A stretch of DNA of 64,000 bases, taken from NCBI RefSeq assembly GCF_000764305.2, contig NW_025932927.1, forward strand, positions 62,001-126,000. Reading direction: 5' to 3'. Positions 50,802 through 63,597 of the stretch are shown piece by piece. The stretch's first letter is position 1. The number at the start of each line of letters is the position of its first letter. A model generated the notes under the pieces. It saw only the letters and a list, made by a program, of their open reading frames with translations. It was not told the DNA's origin and searched no databases. The stretch is from Hyalella azteca (Eukaryota; Arthropoda; Malacostraca; Amphipoda; Hyalellidae). The position numbers and the translations under genes were made by a program.

Positions 50802-50843
50802 GTACCGCAGTGGGTGCCTGCCACGTGGCTCAGGCAAGACTAG
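50760..50843 (+). repeat. 42-bp in-frame tandem duplication across the PALS1 stop
   Basis: CCGCAGTGGGTGCCTGCCAC and onward, through the TAG, occurs twice at a spacing of exactly 42 bases (stops at 50799-50801 and 50841-50843). Confidence 0.95.
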
Positions 50844-53800
50844 GTGCTGACGTTGCCACAGCAGCTTCGGAAACAACACACCTAGCAATACTAGCCCCAG
50901 CGAAGGCAAAACTTTCCTTAGTTGAAGATGTTGTCCCTCTCTGAAAATTTTTTTGCAAAAGGAAACTTTTTTCTTTTTGCCACTGGTGTTGATTTAATTC
51001 ATATGATTTAAAGTCGAGTCTTTCAATAAAAAGTGACTGGCGGTGTTAGCAATTCCTGAGTGCTAAGTGACCAGAGTGTTAACAGCTAGTGGTGCGGAAT
51101 GTTCAACCCCCTACAAGATATACTAGCACTAGTCCATGGTGTATGTCTCAATACTCCCTAGTAAAGCGTGTAACTGTTATTGGTGTATACTGAAGGAAAC
51201 TATTAAACTGGTTCGGTGTCTCGAGTGTCACTGATGCGGGATCTGTTGAGGATGACTGCCATGTTTTCGTTGACGAGTAAGCTATCGAAAATTCTTGCTT
51301 CTGCCGATGTGTAGCTGCCACGTTGGCCGTCTCAATGCTGACGAATAAGAAACTCACAACTGCGAGTGTCGCAACGAAGACGGGAATTGCAGCGGAAGCA
51401 ACAGCGCTGTGCTTCGATAAATTTATCCGTACCAGCATTGTTGCTATGAGGATGAAATACCAGAGCCACTAGTAGCAGGATGCCTTGTTTGTCACAAATT
51501 TCGGGCACTAAGAATTATTTTTAAAAAGCGGATAGCAGCTTCACGTGTTCTGAGATAATAGCAACCTTACGTGTTCTGACAGATCAACTTCATTATGTTA
51601 AAATTGTTTTCCTTCTGTCTACGGTTGTCGTTTTTGTAAATTAGTTCATGTAAGTTATGATATTTTAGAAGAACTTGAATGTGGATGTGCAGAAGCTTCT
51701 TTGGGGATTTGAACTCTAGGGTTATCCTTGCTGCATTTGAATCCTTGTGTTATTGTAGTGTTTGAACCCTATTTTTTGGTCTCTAGCAGCTCCAGGTACG
51801 TCAACGCGCTACGCAAGAAACTGTGTGCAAGAGCTCAGTTCTAACGCGAGTTGTACCAGTCCAGTTAATGTGACTGTCTTCAGTCCATGCATTATAAACC
51901 CGAATGAAAGCCTGTAAAGAGGGTAGGAAAGTTAACGATAAACATGTCGAAATCTTAGAACTGAGGGCTAAGATCCCTCACTTGAAGAGGCTGTCTACCG
52001 CCATACCCGCATTTAGATAGGAATAACCTTACACTAGCCGTCACGTCTAGCCCACAAGGCAGTCGAAGGAATTCACAGACGTGTAATAAAATACTATTAC
52101 ATTGGGCATGTGCTATAGTGTACAGAGAATTTATATGTATATGATTGTATGAATTACACACAAGACTTATGTATGCAATACCGTTTATCCCGTGCGCTGT
52201 GTACCTCACTCGTTGGATGTGTTCTGGCAACGATGTGATTGTCCCTTCCCGAAAGGAATGTCAGATAAGAATTTATTTGCATGTAATGTAAGCGCAAGCG
52301 CAATTACCCATTTAAATGACTAAATTTTAGTTGCCAGTGTAATTTGTAATAATGAGATAATTTAGGCGTGCGTTGCTACGAGCTGGGCAAGTCATATTTC
52401 ATAAAAGTTATATTTTGTTGCTAATTTTATGACCATCCGAGTGATTAACTTCCTACTTAATTCCATGAATGTTGCTAAGTCTACCTGTGCGATTGTGCTC
52501 CTTCCTTACTTTTATCATACTTTTTTATATCTTTTCCCTTCTCTCGATCTTTGACATTTTCAGCATGTCTTTCTCTATTTAACTTGAAGTTTTGATCTGC
52601 TTCCATTTACAAGGTTGTTTCTCTCGCGTCAAGATTCTTTTCCTCCCGTCGAAAACGACTAATTTTTTCTGAATATAACTCAGGACTATGTTGAATGTAA
52701 CGGACAATAACTAGAACTATTTTCTATTAGGTACTCATTTCTACTTAACCCTTACAAGAATTAAGCACTTGTTACTACTTAGAGCCACTTGGTTAGGACT
52801 GCTGTCAGAAGTGACTTACAGTCGTGCTTTCTAACGCGATGGACGACGCAGCTTGTTCTGGTCCAGCTTCTCAACCCATCCGCTCAATGTGCGTCTCAAA
52901 CGCCGGTGTTACTTCGAATTAATAATTCAACGTGAAATTATTAGTAATTATTCATAACTTTAGTAACATTCAAAATATAAGGAACTATTCATTACTGCAC
53001 GCTTGGAATTTGTGTTCTTGTCTGAAGTGTTTTGTAAGCCCCGCCTCGCGCATCGCCCTCAGCCATAATTTCCTCCACGATCCTTTTCACGGTTAGCTTA
53101 TGCGTTCCTGTGCCAGGTGGATTTTTGTTACGAAATGTGGGGCGGCCCCTCGGAAATATTACTTTTTGTGAAAATAATAATATCTGGAAATTAAGGATGA
53201 ACACAAAGCTCTGAAAGCCCAATTGATTATTAATTTTTTTAGAACAATTTGATGAATTGCTTCATGTTTAGCAATTTCAGCCTCATTAGTAGTTGGGTGG
53301 CTCGGTGCCTAACGATCAACGTGAAAAGCGTTCACGGTCGCCATCAGCTGAGACGAGCAAATCCTTCCACCTGCAGAGATCAAGATGAACTTATAACTTT
53401 CGATTTTCGCATACGGGTGTTCATTGCAGAGATTTTGAGATTCTAATTTCTAATCATCGTGGGATTTTAAATTCTGTTTAATGCCATTCTGAAGCCCAGC
53501 ACTTGCACAACTTAAGCGCGGGAGCATTTCTATTGCAAGGCGCATTTGTAAATGAATTGTATGTGCTGGCATGTTTTGCTATTGCAGCTATTTCTTCATT
53601 TTTGCTTGATTTTCGTAAGCGCATTTAGCATGCATTGATTATTTGTTCAAAGTGCCATAAGATCATTTATTCTTTGCCATGTAGCAGTTACTGGCATCAT
53701 GTCTATTTGTACGTTAAAAATCATTTATTTCAGGTGTAAATTTCTGTATTATGCCTAACTATGTGTTAATGTGCATCATGTATCCATTCCTGCATCATGA

Positions 53801-55655
53801 TCTGCTCAACGGCCGACACAGCGGTTTATCGTCCGCCTTCTTTCTGCGTCTCGGTTTCGAGTAGAGAGAGTGAACGTCAGCCGCCACTACCGTATTTTTG
53901 TAATAAGTGTAAATATTGACGGACGTTGTGAACCTCCATCTCTTGAATATTATATCCATTTAAATATGCCCCAATCGACTTTTTCAATCCACTATGTTCG
54001 TTAGCTTTTCTAGTCGGGACTTTACACCACTCGGCTTCGGAGTGATGGTGTGACACTGACGTGGTTTCGCAAAAACTAAATACGGCTCGATTTACTGTTT
54101 TTTTTACTTTAAAATTGTTGATTAGAAATTTTTAGATTCAGATCTGGTATATAATTTTTTTATTCACATTGTATTCGTACCAGAGTAATCAATCTAAAGT
54201 GGGGGTCTAATGAAAACGAGACCGACTGCGCACCTCTTGCAGTGGATGTTTTGAGTTACATATGCGCATAATTGAATATTTAAAATTAGGTAAGAACTCG
54301 ATTGATTTATCGACTAACTATTAGTGATCATTCAGTCGCTCAGTATATTAGTGATCACTTGAACGACCCGTCCATATGAAGAGGCGCAGGCCTCCTGCCC
54401 CGACATCAGCGGAGCGCAGGATCCTGCTTACGGAGGTCGCAGTTCGTCGCACTCGTTGCGTTCACTCATCGTGAATAGCTAACGTCAGGGCGTCATAGTT
54501 ACGATAAATGCGCACAGATTACTGACTTTCAATTAAATGCAATTGGAGAACAAGTCTTAGTAATTGAATCATCGGTACGTTACGCACCGTAAAGTGATGA
54601 TTAATAATCTCCCGCTTATAGTGAGAAGCGGAAATGATCTGCACCGAAATATCTTCAGATTCTGCACCGGCGTCAAGAGATGACGATTAAGCATCATGGC
54701 AAATTTAGGATAAAAAATCAACAGGCGAGTTTTGTTCACGAGTTTACATCTTACAAATCTTATGCATTTCAACCAGAGCTTCAAGTCATCATTCTTCATA
54801 TGCAAACAAACGAACTAACTAACGAAATAGAAATGAAGGGCGGAGATCTACAGCTTATACAGCCCCTGAAATGTGCACGAGAAAGATATACCAATGATGA
54901 CGTCGTAACCCATCACAGGACACTGCCGCCCATTACCGCGGTCCATCTAATGGGCTCACTCTATTACAGTCTTCGTGGTGATAGCAGCTGCACGTCATTA
55001 CAGTACTACAACTTAGCTAATGCTGCCTGCACATTAGCATCTGGGTAGCGTCGCCTGATAGTTACACCAAGTGCAAACCACATTAGAAGAATATCACCTG
55101 AATGAACTAGCGCCGCAACTTTCGTTACCTCAAACAGGGATAATAACGAAACAATGTATACATAATGGATCGTCATCACACTATTAGAGTACATAAATTA
55201 GGTCCCATTAGAGTCAATGTAATGGATAGGCTCAGCTCTGCCAGTGCTTGTAATGGATTGAGTCACAGCCCCCGACAGTAGAAGCATGCATTAGTTACAT
55301 CAAGAGAAACAAGTCACTAAGCTAACCGCGTCAGTGGAGGCAATTAGAGAAGAGTGCAATGCCTGAGGGCAGGTATCGTGGACAAGAAAACTGCTTGGCC
55401 CTCTTGTGCAGTGATTTTTGGGAATTGATCGTAGTTGCTTGCGCCTTAAGGCTTGAACAATTATTTTATAATCCTAGCAATTCATTTGAAATGTGAAACA
55501 CGACCATTTAAGTCGTCTGTTAGTTGGTAAATGAAATAGCAAGCCATCTACTGCCCCGTAGAACAATTCTCGGCGAACACTTAAGCATCGTTCCAGGGCT
55601 TGAGATTCATGTCGGTCCAGATGACCATTGTGTGGACCGACATGAAGCCCGGCGT
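50844..55655. other. 3' UTR of gene 1 and intergenic DNA
   Basis: After the poly(A) signal at 51025 I see no gene or strong tandem repeat. A 76-codon minus frame at 52992-53222 (FRNKNPPGTGTHKLTVKR) has no family I recognise. Confidence 0.5.
51025..51030 (+). terminator. candidate poly(A) signal of the PALS1 gene
   Basis: AATAAA lies 224 bases past the stop and is followed by the GT-containing stretch GTGACTGGCGGTGTTAGC, as expected of a downstream element. It is the first AATAAA after the stop. Not confirmed by transcripts. Confidence 0.45.
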
Positions 55656-55659
55656 ATGA

Positions 55660-55880
55660 AGACACAATCATTGCGCAGGCCCGCACGATCATTTGCGTAG
55701 GCCGACACAATCACTGCACACTGCACAGGCCAGCACAATCATGTGCACAAGCCCGCACAATCATTAACACAGGCCCGCACAATCACTTGCGTAGGCCGAC
55801 ACAATTACTGCACAGGCCCGCACAATCATTTGCACAGGCCCGCACAATCATTTCCGCAGGCCAGCACATCATTGCGTGAG
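55660..55880 (+). repeat. 20-21 bp repeat (about 9 units)
   Basis: Core GCACAGGCCCGCACAATCAT, variably degenerate. Confidence 0.88.
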
Positions 55881-55884
55881 CCGA

Positions 55885-57850
55885 TTCAAGGATCGCTGGT
55901 TGGTAGGCGGCAGCAATAATTTCGGCTCGACAAAGGCAATCTTTGGTATAAGAAAATCCTATTGTGCACTAGAAACATTACCTCATGTGAAGTTTACGGG
56001 GCACAAATACATTAAAAAACATGTACATTTCACGTACTCTACACAAGAAAACTAAGCGGTAAAAGTGAAAATTACACATTTGCCTCCGCTCAAGATGAAA
56101 TCCTTAGGAGCAAAATGTCGAAAATAATAAGTTAAAGGTTTTGAGTCTTGCAAACGGCGTTCACTAATTTACCGTATAAATCAATAAGTCTCCTGGCCTG
56201 TCTGTCGGTGTTGACATCACTTGTTGCTGCAACAACAAGCTTCAGTTAAGTTGACAATCTAAACATCTTTCTGCACGTGGTGGCTTCGTGGCAGAGCGAC
56301 CCAGTAAATCGCTTGAAGTTCAAATGACAAAAATAAAATTTAAAAGATACTTTATATACTACTCCGATACAAGTTAAAATGATGGGCATTATGTAAAAAG
56401 AACTACGGATTGCTTTGTCTAAAAAGCGTTGCCTGAAGCAATTTCTGTAGACGCCAAATGCGTTAAAAATGTCTAAATTGGAGCTGGATTTAAGGACCTC
56501 TCACGAAAAGTGCTTCACTCTTGAATCGGCAGCTGAAGAATCGACCAGAAGCACGAACCTAAGTATGACTTTAGATAAAGCTTCATATCTTTATGAACCG
56601 CAGGCAAGTCAAAAAAAGTACGTACATTCAGAGCTATTTCAACTATATAGGGGCAAATTGAGGTCTTATAGGCGCACAAGACCGCATACCCAGGCGGGTC
56701 AATCCTAGGTTAAGCTACAAATGCTTTAAAGAAACAATCCTGCAGTAATCGCGCAATCATACAGCAGCAACCTTCCTTCCCTCCCTCCGCGATCAAGCTT
56801 GAGACAAAATACGGAGTCACTAGTCCCAGCCAACCCCACGCTTAAACGAGAGCCTCATACACGTTCAGGTTCGTCAGGCCAACGATGATGACCCGAGAAC
56901 TCGCGACATGCAGAATTATGTCATTAGTATGATACAGAATGAAGAGAATCATTAGTTTCATCAAGATATCGCCAAGCCTAAAGAATACAAAGGCAAGCCA
57001 TACAGTACATACAATATTCGTAATAAAATGCGAGAAGTCATGTTATGATGGATATGTCAAAACAAGCTTCGACTACCGACCTGACAAGGCATATAAGGGA
57101 GCAGAGGTTACTGGGATGATCTGGTTTCTAACTGGAGTTTATTATTGGGAATGGAGAACATTAGCCTCACCAGTTCATCACCATCCGACATTGACGCAGC
57201 ACCACAAAATCATCACCACAAGATTAAATCGATAACTTAAAGCAGCGTTGAAATAATTTCGGTATACAAGTAAAGCTAGAATAGGAGAAACTCAGATCTA
57301 TAGTCCTCGACCCGTCCCTGCCCAACTTGTATCTTATTCCAGGTAAGAATAACATTACAATAAGGAGACGAACTTGCCGGCATAGGCAGTAAATGGTATA
57401 CTACGACGAACGAAATAAATATGCACGAAAAATAAATAGCGTCTGTAAGAGGGCGACTCAGTGAGTGTGACTGGGGGTTATATATGTATGACCCATGACA
57501 TTTGCGCCACATGCCAAGTGTGGCCCATGCCTCATGTGGCCCATGTCATACAAGGCCCATGCCATTGATGCCATCGGCCTGCGTGTTTACTTTAGTAAGC
57601 TGAATAACAGAGAAGACAAGATACGATGTCAACTAAGTACACAGGAAACCTGATTTGAAAACTGTTACAACTATAGAAAGAAAAAATAATAGAAATAATG
57701 ATAATATAGAAAATATGTCAACAAACTTCCACTACGAACAATACAAAACTTCCAAATAAAAAGTTATAAAGGTTACATCACATCAAAGTGTCAGAGAAAT
57801 CGTGAAGCTGCGGTAGTTCACGAATCATTTCATCAATCTCAGCATCACAA
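55885..57850. other. intergenic stretch without recognisable gene
   Basis: Short frames only. A small TGTGGCCCATGCC repeat lies at 57510-57570. Confidence 0.5.
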
Positions 57851-57854
57851 TAAT

Positions 57855-58012
57855 GAGGTGCACATCGTGCAACGCAGCCCCTCAAACGCTGAGGTGCACA
57901 TCGTGCAACGCAGCCCCTCAAACGCTGAGGTGCACATCGTGCAACGCAGCCCCTCAAACGCTGAGGTGCACATCATGCAACGCAGCCTCTCAAACGATGA
58001 GGTGCACATCAC
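57855..58012 (+). repeat. 36-bp minisatellite (about 4.3 units)
   Basis: Core GAGGTGCACATCGTGCAACG; multiple-of-three period explains the small Cys-rich frame. Confidence 0.93.
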
Positions 58013-58029
58013 ACAGCACTCTCACACAT

Positions 58030-61000
58030 GAAGTCATCTAATGGAAGTGAAAGACTAACATCGTCGGAGGCACGCAGAACTATTAAAGCAATAAAAAGTG
58101 GCTCCTGAAAACCATTAATTAGAAGTTTGTTGTTGCCTCGCTTAGCATTGAGGCACAAAAGCGTTTTGTGTGTGCCGCCCTACTAACAATAAAACCGTGA
58201 TGACCGACGCACATAATTCCTTTCATTTATATTTGCTACATTTAATCTCAACAAACCCCCATTCTAGTGAATACTTGACACGCTTGTTTATGGAAGAGTG
58301 AGTTGCAACACTCGGTCGTCGACTGCCAAAAAATACTACACTTAAAATATACAACCTAATTAGGAAAGTAATTTGGCCAAACAAGATCTGTTTTGGTCTT
58401 GCATGAAGGAAGTCGCTAAATAGATTGCCCGTTAAGAAAATTAAAAGTTACTTAGTGGGAAAATGAGAAAATATTAGCTAATTTCCAGTTCTGTAATAAT
58501 ATGAACCACCGAACTGTGAAACCCCCGTAGCTCTAAAGAAGACCGCGCGCCGCATTACATGGCTGAGGCGTCAGCAAGCCACGGCGATGTTCTATGCTAC
58601 AGGAACCTCGACCGTGCGAGTATAGCATGTATCGCTTCATAATCATAACATACTGAATCCAAACATTGTTAAAATTCCTAAAATTTACCTACTTAGAAAC
58701 TTACCAACTCATCACAACATTAAGAGCATAGTTTGAGGAGTTACATTTCAGCACGTCCCACAGCAGCATCATAACTCACATTTCCAGTGCTGTGCAAAAC
58801 AAGTACCACACGAGGCCATGTCCACGGCTGTACTCCAGCGCACTGCACCCACAGCTAAGTACTGCACAGCTGGCATTTCGAGCTTTGATTATATTTGTCT
58901 AAGGCAATATGGGAATAGTGAAGCAATGCAATACTGAAGACATGCTATGTATAAAAAGCCCGGATATGGCGACTCATCTTCAAACACACAGAGGACTTTA
59001 CGAAATAACGATGTCGTCGTCACGTATCGACTGCCAAAATTATTTGAATGTTTGGTCTTGTAGGTACTGAGACCTCGGATGGTTAGGTTCAAAGTTCAGC
59101 TCCACTGAAGATTACTTGTTGAAAAAGTAGCCCTGACAGAGACGTCAGCTCAGAAAGCTGGTTAGTCTTTGGTCGTATTCAGTAAGAAATAACGATCGCC
59201 AGATCAAGAAGCAGGTTAATGATAATTGATCAAGATCCAGGATCTAAGATAGATCCAGACGCTGGACAGCAGAGGATGAGCTATGCGGGCGAGAAGTCGT
59301 CAGCAAGACACGTGATGCTGCAGGCCAACTCTCGAAGTCAGTAGTCCTATGCTATCCTAATTTTACTTAACCACCCAAAATAATACGTTTCTAACAAATT
59401 CAATTTACAGCGGGTTATATATCTCTACCAATCTGATTATTCTTTTCGTACTTATGGTGAAACTTCCGTTCAATTTTTACAATTTAGTTAATTCTCTCCA
59501 CACCATTTCCACCCTTACCAAGGCTCGTTTCCTCTGCCTTCTTAGTTCCAACTTCATACGTTTCTATTTGCGTAATAAACATTCCTTCTTCCTCGTAAGA
59601 TATTGCAATCTTCATCCCTACAACAATTTAATCCTACATACCTTTTTCACTAATTGAAACTAACTGCAACGCTTTACACATTATTTCAGCTGCTGCTACT
59701 TAGGTATGGATCGCTCTAGTGGCATCGCTATACCGCCTCTATGATCCTCTTATTCCAGCAGCCCGCCAAGCTAGTTCGCATGCTCTGATAGCCATGCTAT
59801 TCGTACGATACCCGAGGTTTTCGTGGCTAGCACCAAATCAAATAACACGCATTATTAGGACTTGCTAACCTACCTATTTAGCTAATGAATGTAATCCCGA
59901 AACTATTACATTTCAGCTTTCGACATTGTTTGTCATTGCACTGATTTCTATTCCGAATTTTACGTATTTCCCAAAATCCAGCCTCAAAGTCTACTTTGCT
60001 TAATTAACAAACTCGAGTTATAAATGCATTCCATGCATACATTATCTACTTTAATTTAGTCCATCATGAAGTAGTAATACCAACAACTACATGGCTTGCT
60101 TTTACATTATTCTCTCGTCATTGCATCCTTTAAATGAAAGAAAATTCTCGCCCAGTTTCACTCAACGTTCCCGCACAAATTTCAGCTTTCATACTTCATC
60201 ATTCAACTTTCCCGTACTTCCCGGAGGAATGAAATACAGTCTAAACTGACAGCTACACAACACAGCCGAGATGCTTAATAAATACTAAACGTTATTTTCC
60301 ATGAAATCAAGTATTGCCTGATCCGGCAGCTCCACATCTGAGTTTTAAGCGCAACAGTTCCCAGAATCAGGACCTGGACTTGTATAATTGCACAGTAAAT
60401 CTTATATAACAGGGCGCGAAGTGTCGCCACAAGTGAGCATCTTTCTACCAGGCGACCCAAGCGAGTGTTATGAGTAGTGGAGCACAATAATGCAGAGACA
60501 GATAAAACACACGAAATCTCTCTCAGCGTCAGGTGCATAAAGAAAATAAATGATCGCTAGAAGTGAAGCTCCGTATCTGACAAATGATATTTCTGTACGT
60601 CTACGAAAAGAAAAATTTGTTTCCTCGCCATAGTAACCCAGAAGAGAGATCGCTAAGAAGATCCCGGGCATAAACTCTTCACTGCTCACAACGAAGAAAT
60701 TTCACCTCACATGTAGTCTCTTGAAAACAAACGAACCTTACTGTCGACATCGTTGGAATAATTCATTCGTGAAATAGTAAAGCTCAAACTCCATGCTACG
60801 CAACAGAAATACAGGACTTACAGGTCAAATTAAAATTCGTCCTAAAAGTTATGCAAGAGTTTCACCATACGTGAAAGAATGTTCAGACGATTTAAATGGA
60901 AAGTTAAGACGCATTCACAGTACAAGTTTTTTCCTATAAGTCCAAGTGTGACCAAGAGACGAAGATGAAGGTTTGGAAGGCGGGGAGAAGAAAAGAGTGG

Positions 61001-61284
61001 GAGGAATAAGTCATTTCACGTCAAAAGAAATTTCATGCGTTTCGGGTAGAACTTTCTCGTACTGTGAGAAAAAATCAACCAGACGGAATGAAAACTCTAC
61101 CTCCCGCCCTCTTCCCTTCCCATGAAACAGGAGCCCTGACGATCGCAACGGAGAGGCGGCCACAAGAACGACCTGATGCGGCTTCCCTCCCTCGTGGTGG
61201 TAGGGGTGTCGCCCCCCACGTGGCGGTAGGGGCGTCTCCCCTCACTTGTCCTTATGGTATTAGAGGGACGTGGTGGTGACGTCA
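58030..61284. other. intergenic DNA and probable Khc 3' UTR
   Basis: No further coding pattern. The minus-strand 3' UTR of Khc must begin at 61284 and run left, but I could not place a convincing poly(A) signal. Confidence 0.5.
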
Positions 61285-61409
61285 CTACTGAGGTCCAGTC
61301 CTACGCTGGCTGGGGGGCTGGTATACACCCGCACCTCCACCTCCTCCTCTCAAGGACATCGGCATGGCGACCGCTTGGATGGGTGCTTGTCCTGCCCTGA
61401 TGGGCTTGG
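61285..61409 (-). CDS. Khc: Khc terminal exon with IAK motif and stop
   Basis: Acceptor TTTCGTGCAG, phase 1 in, stop TAG at 61287-61285. It encodes [20 protein letters not shown], then a Gly run (RGGGGGAG) and ends QRRTGPQ. With the previous exon it makes QIAKPIR, the regulatory IAK motif. The exon lies antisense inside a shadow ORF on the plus strand. Confidence 0.93.
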
Positions 61410-62908
61410 CTGCACGAAAGATAACACGTTTACAAACTTCAACAGTTTAGGTTACAAGAGTCCTGTTATGGTGCTTTCAATATCCGGCAATATAGGCTTA
61501 TGTACCTAACGGTCTTATAAATAATCGTTTCTAGGATTGTGACAAGACACAAGACAGTCGGCAACACACCTATCTGAGCAGCGAGGGAGCGTCGCGCCAG
61601 GTTCTTCTGTCTGACGGCCTCCTTGATGCGGTCGACCTCCTGTTGATATCTCTTGCGGTCCTTCATGGCTCCCTCCTTCGCCTCCTTCAGCGCCGTCTCC
61701 AAGGCCTGTCACAGAGAGCAGAGCAGAAATCAGTTTAAAGTGTTGTCTCGGTAAATTAAGTCAGTAAGTCTGAGTAAATTCAATCAATATTTTATGAGAA
61801 TCAACATTAGAAACTTAGTTCAGATGCTCAATTTACCATAAGCTGAAGAGATTGATTTTATAAGAAACGATAAATAAGTATCCGTAAAGTCAAGAGAGGC
61901 CACGGCGCTCATCACAAAACGGTAGACGGTAGATCATGAAAGGCTTTAGCGTACTGCTAGTGTCGTGTTGCCATAGCAGGTCAAAGATAATAACGCTCTT
62001 GTTTAACGAGCATATTTTACTTCGACATATATTACACCTAAGGATGGCGCTTGCACACTTCCATCCTTGCAGACAGCACCCACCTTGACGCGCTCCATGG
62101 TCGCCCTGAGGCGCTTCTCGAGCTTGGGCAGCTCGCACCTGAGGTCAGCGTTGTCGCGCACCAGCTGCTTGTGCACCTTCGTCAGCTGATCCAGGTTGTT
62201 TTCCAGGAACTGGATCTTCTGCTTTTGCGCCAGTGACCCTCCCGCTTCATCACTTTCTTCGCCAGTGCCCGACTGTGGGGCAAGAGGATCATATGAGCTT
62301 TCCATGGGATAATCAACAATGTCGCTTCTTCGCTGTTAATGCAAGAAGCAACAAATAATGTAGAAAATTTAAAAAGAAACGATCAAAAACACAAAAAATT
62401 CAAGGGAATTTTTGGAGTATGGATAGGCTACTATTATTGCAAGCTTCTGTTGCTCGAGAGTGACGTATGTCTTGTAAGCAGGCGATATTGGGACAGCCTT
62501 AAAAGTCATAAGAAGATAGGAGGGAGGCGACGATGGAGATAAGATGAAGGAAGGTAGATAACAACACACTTAAGTAGGTATTAGTTGAAGACAGCTGTAG
62601 GAGGTGGTACTGACCTTCTTGACTCTAGCCTGCAGATCCTGCACGAAGAGCTTGCGCAGGTTGTGCAGAGTCTGCAGCTCCTTGGCGACGGTCTCCTCGA
62701 GCCCCTTGAGGTCTTGCCGCGCCTGCTCCTTGCGCTCCTGAACGCTCACCAGCTCGTTCAGCTTCTGACTCTTGTCAGCAACCTCAGCCTTAAGCTTGTC
62801 GTAGTCAGCTCGCACTTGTTCAGCAGTCACCGTCAGGCGCTGGTTCTCGTCTTTCAGCTCTGAGATCAGCGTCTGCTTGTCCGTCAGCTCATCGCGCAGC
62901 GCTGACAG
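61285..62908 (-). CDS. Khc: kinesin-1 heavy chain (KIF5/Khc), 3' end, 4 exons
   Basis: Four minus-strand exons (62908-62615, 62272-62084, 61705-61570, 61409-61285) join in frame to 247 codons plus TAG. They match the last quarter of conventional kinesin heavy chain: coiled coil ending in [20 protein letters not shown], the light-chain and cargo-binding region [20 protein letters not shown], and the tail [16 protein letters not shown] followed by QIAKPIR. Kinesin-1 is the plus-end microtubule motor; the IAK motif in the tail folds back on the motor heads to inhibit ATPase. Motor and stalk exons must lie to the right of the window. The gene converges on the PALS1 gene, about 10.5 kb from its stop. 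Confidence 0.95.
61570..61705 (-). CDS. Khc: Khc exon, end of coiled coil and start of tail
   Basis: Acceptor CTCTGTGACAG, donor ATAG|GTGTGT, phase 0 in and 1 out, 45 codons plus one base. It encodes [39 protein letters not shown] and ends AAQI, so the IAK motif is split across the next intron. Confidence 0.96.
62084..62272 (-). CDS. Khc: Khc exon, conserved cargo/light-chain-binding coiled coil
   Basis: Acceptor CTTGCCCCACAG, donor GTCAAG|GTGGGT, phase 0 on both sides, 63 codons. It encodes [19 protein letters not shown], a short acidic hinge, then [19 protein letters not shown] and [20 protein letters not shown], nearly invariant in KIF5 proteins. Confidence 0.96.
62615..62908 (-). CDS. 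Khc: Khc exon (third from last in frame order: first in window), stalk coiled coil
   Basis: Acceptor ATGTATTTTCAG and donor AAGAAG|GTCAGT on the minus strand, phase 0 on both sides, 98 codons. It encodes [20 protein letters not shown] at the start and [14 protein letters not shown] at the end. Heptad-like Leu spacing fits the coiled coil 3/4 region of KIF5. Confidence 0.95.
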
Positions 62909-63000
62909 CTGAAAATACATAAGAAATTTAGCGTCAATCAACGTAAATTGAGAATAAATTCCAACACGAGAAGAATTATGAAAACGCCTCACTACGCCGG

Positions 63001-63596
63001 CTTGTGGTGCTGCTCGGTGTGTTGCAGGATCTGCTTACAACACACCTGCTTGTGGTGCTGCTCGGTGTGTTGCAGGATCTGCTTACAACACACCTGCTTG
63101 TGGTGCTGCTCGGTGTGTTGCAGGATCTGCTTACAACACACCTGCTTGTGGTGCTGCTCGGTGTGTTGCAGGATCTGCTTACAACACACCTGCTTGTGGT
63201 GCTGCTCGGTGTGTTGCAGGATCTGCTTACAACACACCTGCTTGTGGTGCTGCTCGGTGTGTTGCAGGATCTGCTTACAACACACCTGCTTGTGGTGCTG
63301 CTCGGTGTGTTGCAGGATCTGCTTACAACACACCTGCTTGTGGTGCTGCTCGGTGTGTTGCAGGATCTGCTTACAACACACCTGCTTGTGGTGCTGCTCG
63401 GTGTGTTGCAGGATCTGCTTACAACACACCTGCTTGTGGTGCTGCTCGGTGTGTTGCAGGATCTGCTTACAACACACCTGCTTGTGGTGCTGCTCGGTGT
63501 GTTGCAGGATCTGCTTACAACACACCTGCTTGTGGTGCTGCTCGGTGTGTTGCAGGATCTGCTTACAACACACCTGCTTGTGGTGCTGCTCGGTGT
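63001..63596 (+). repeat. 48-bp minisatellite (about 12.4 perfect copies) in a Khc intron
   Basis: Core TGTGTTGCAGGATCTGCTTA. It starts about 93 bases upstream (in gene sense) of a Khc exon and gives stop-free frames of over 200 codons on both strands because 48 is a multiple of three. Ends at N 63597. Confidence 0.97.
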
Positions 63597-63597
63597 N

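Noticed and set aside
52992..53222. Minus frame with PPGTGTHKLTVKR as a possible AAA-like fragment
   Set aside because: PPGTGT resembles the Walker A of AAA proteins but lacks the GK[ST] and the rest of the fold; no support.
61064..61509. Plus-strand frames over the end of Khc
   Set aside because: Antisense to the Khc terminal exon; no domain.
63001..63596. CRISPR-like regular array
   Set aside because: No unique spacers: units are head-to-tail identical 48-mers, in a eukaryotic intron. The same applies to the other arrays in the window.
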